Assembly (NCBI GenBank): GCA_963804005.1
Contig: CAWDOP010000002.1
Span: forward strand, 496,001 to 560,000
DNA from: JAGXRK01 sp963804005
GTDB lineage: Bacteria > Bacteroidota > Ignavibacteria > Ignavibacteriales > Ignavibacteriaceae
Length of the DNA stretch: 64,000 nt
Direction of reading: 5' to 3'
The notes under the pieces were generated by a model. It was not told the DNA's origin and did no database searches. It worked only from the letters and a program-made list of their open reading frames with translations. Positions 63,881 to 64,000 of this stretch are shown one piece after another; position 1 is the stretch's first letter; each line of letters begins with the position of its first letter. A program made the translations under genes and the position numbers.

Positions 63881-63927
63881 TAGGTTCAACTGTATCCCAT
63901 TATAGAATCTTAGAAAAGTTAGGCGGA
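63809..63927 (+). repeat. ~119-bp direct repeat, right copy
   Basis: This is the partner of 58355-58473. It includes the end of the preceding truncated copy, the AGGAGG ribosome binding site, the TTG start and the first 17 codons of the next copy. Recombination with the left copy would remove or duplicate both full-length kinases. Confidence 0.85.
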
Positions 63928-63996
63928 GTCCGTCTCGTTCCGCGGTGCGGAACGAACGAGACCTCGTCCAATCAATATAAAGAGGTAAGTCCTTGA
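63877..63996 (+). pseudogene. Truncated kinase copy, 39 codons, interrupted by a long palindrome
   Basis: TTG 63877 opens IGSTVSHYRILEKLGG, the same codons as the intact kinase at 58423. It is then diverted by GTCTCGTTCCGC-GGT-GCGGAACGAACGAGAC (63932-63962), a near-perfect palindrome with a GAAC duplication. The tail shares GAGTCCGTCTCGTT with the copy at 63657. The stop is at 63994-63996. A TTG at 63993 overlaps it and probably begins the next copy beyond the window. Confidence 0.75.
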
Positions 63997-64000
63997 AAGA

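Overview
The window is AT-rich (I estimate about one third G+C) and reads as a chromosomal segment of an Ignavibacteria/Ignavibacteriales-like bacterium (Bacteroidota-Chlorobi group). The evidence is a C-terminal type IX secretion sorting domain of the form common in that group, BshC (bacillithiol), TonB-dependent transport, a PspC/LiaF-like pair, and serine/threonine kinases that open with the IGxTxSHYxILEKLGGGGMGVVYKAEDTKLKR signature typical of Ignavibacteria. No phage, transposase, CRISPR array or rRNA operon was seen.

Layout. 1-772: 3' truncated dsbD. 909-2543: nadE. 2776-4181: PspC and LiaF-like membrane proteins. 4268-10281: a minus-strand block with a frameshifted alkyltransferase-like gene, prfB with its programmed +1 frameshift, an AtuA-like pair, and an HMG-CoA synthase/thiolase/DUF35 operon. 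10437-11980: miaA and pcm. 12740-12930: tRNA-Gly and tRNA-Cys. 13076-18931: plsY, htrA-like protease, purB, bcp-type peroxiredoxin, prc-type protease. 19851-24783: a lysine catabolism locus of the saccharopine type (LKR, SDH, ALDH7, Rrf2 regulator). 24929-28561: rsmI, apt, enoyl-CoA hydratase, PAP2 protein, dusB. 28734-32861: a TonB receptor and a T9SS-tagged repeat protein broken by three frameshifts. 33040-40215: lipoprotein, SixA-like phosphatase, SdiA-regulated protein, maeB, queuosine precursor transporter, and a W/Y-rich protein with a charged tail. 40355-43498: a glycosyltransferase/flippase-like/radical SAM operon. 43633-50826: bshC, then aroA, trmH-type methylase, HicB-like protein, deoC, folD, an orphan DNA methyltransferase and a YmdB-type phosphoesterase. 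50915-55672: exonuclease/GIY-YIG fusion, eIF2B-like gene with a CTT TGA frameshift, MATE pump, HEAT protein. 55745-56062: two tRNA-Ser genes.

The accessory part is 56465-64000. A GAF-SpoIIE phosphatase and a STAS protein are followed by two large serine/threonine kinases: one fused to a formylglycine-generating-enzyme-like domain and an alpha/beta hydrolase, the other to a TolB-like domain and TPRs. They are flanked by at least five truncated copies of the kinase 5' end. Most kinase 5' copies, broken and intact, carry a GC-rich palindrome at or near the glycine-loop codons, and ~119 bp direct repeats bracket both full-length kinases. This looks like a tandem kinase array remodelled by duplication and by small palindromic elements that insert into coding sequence, and it is the most unusual structure in the window.

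Four further single-base indels (4365, 31680, 31861, 32466) plus the one at 52653-52658 affect three genes. Most fall in short homopolymers, so assembly error and true pseudogenes cannot be separated from sequence alone.
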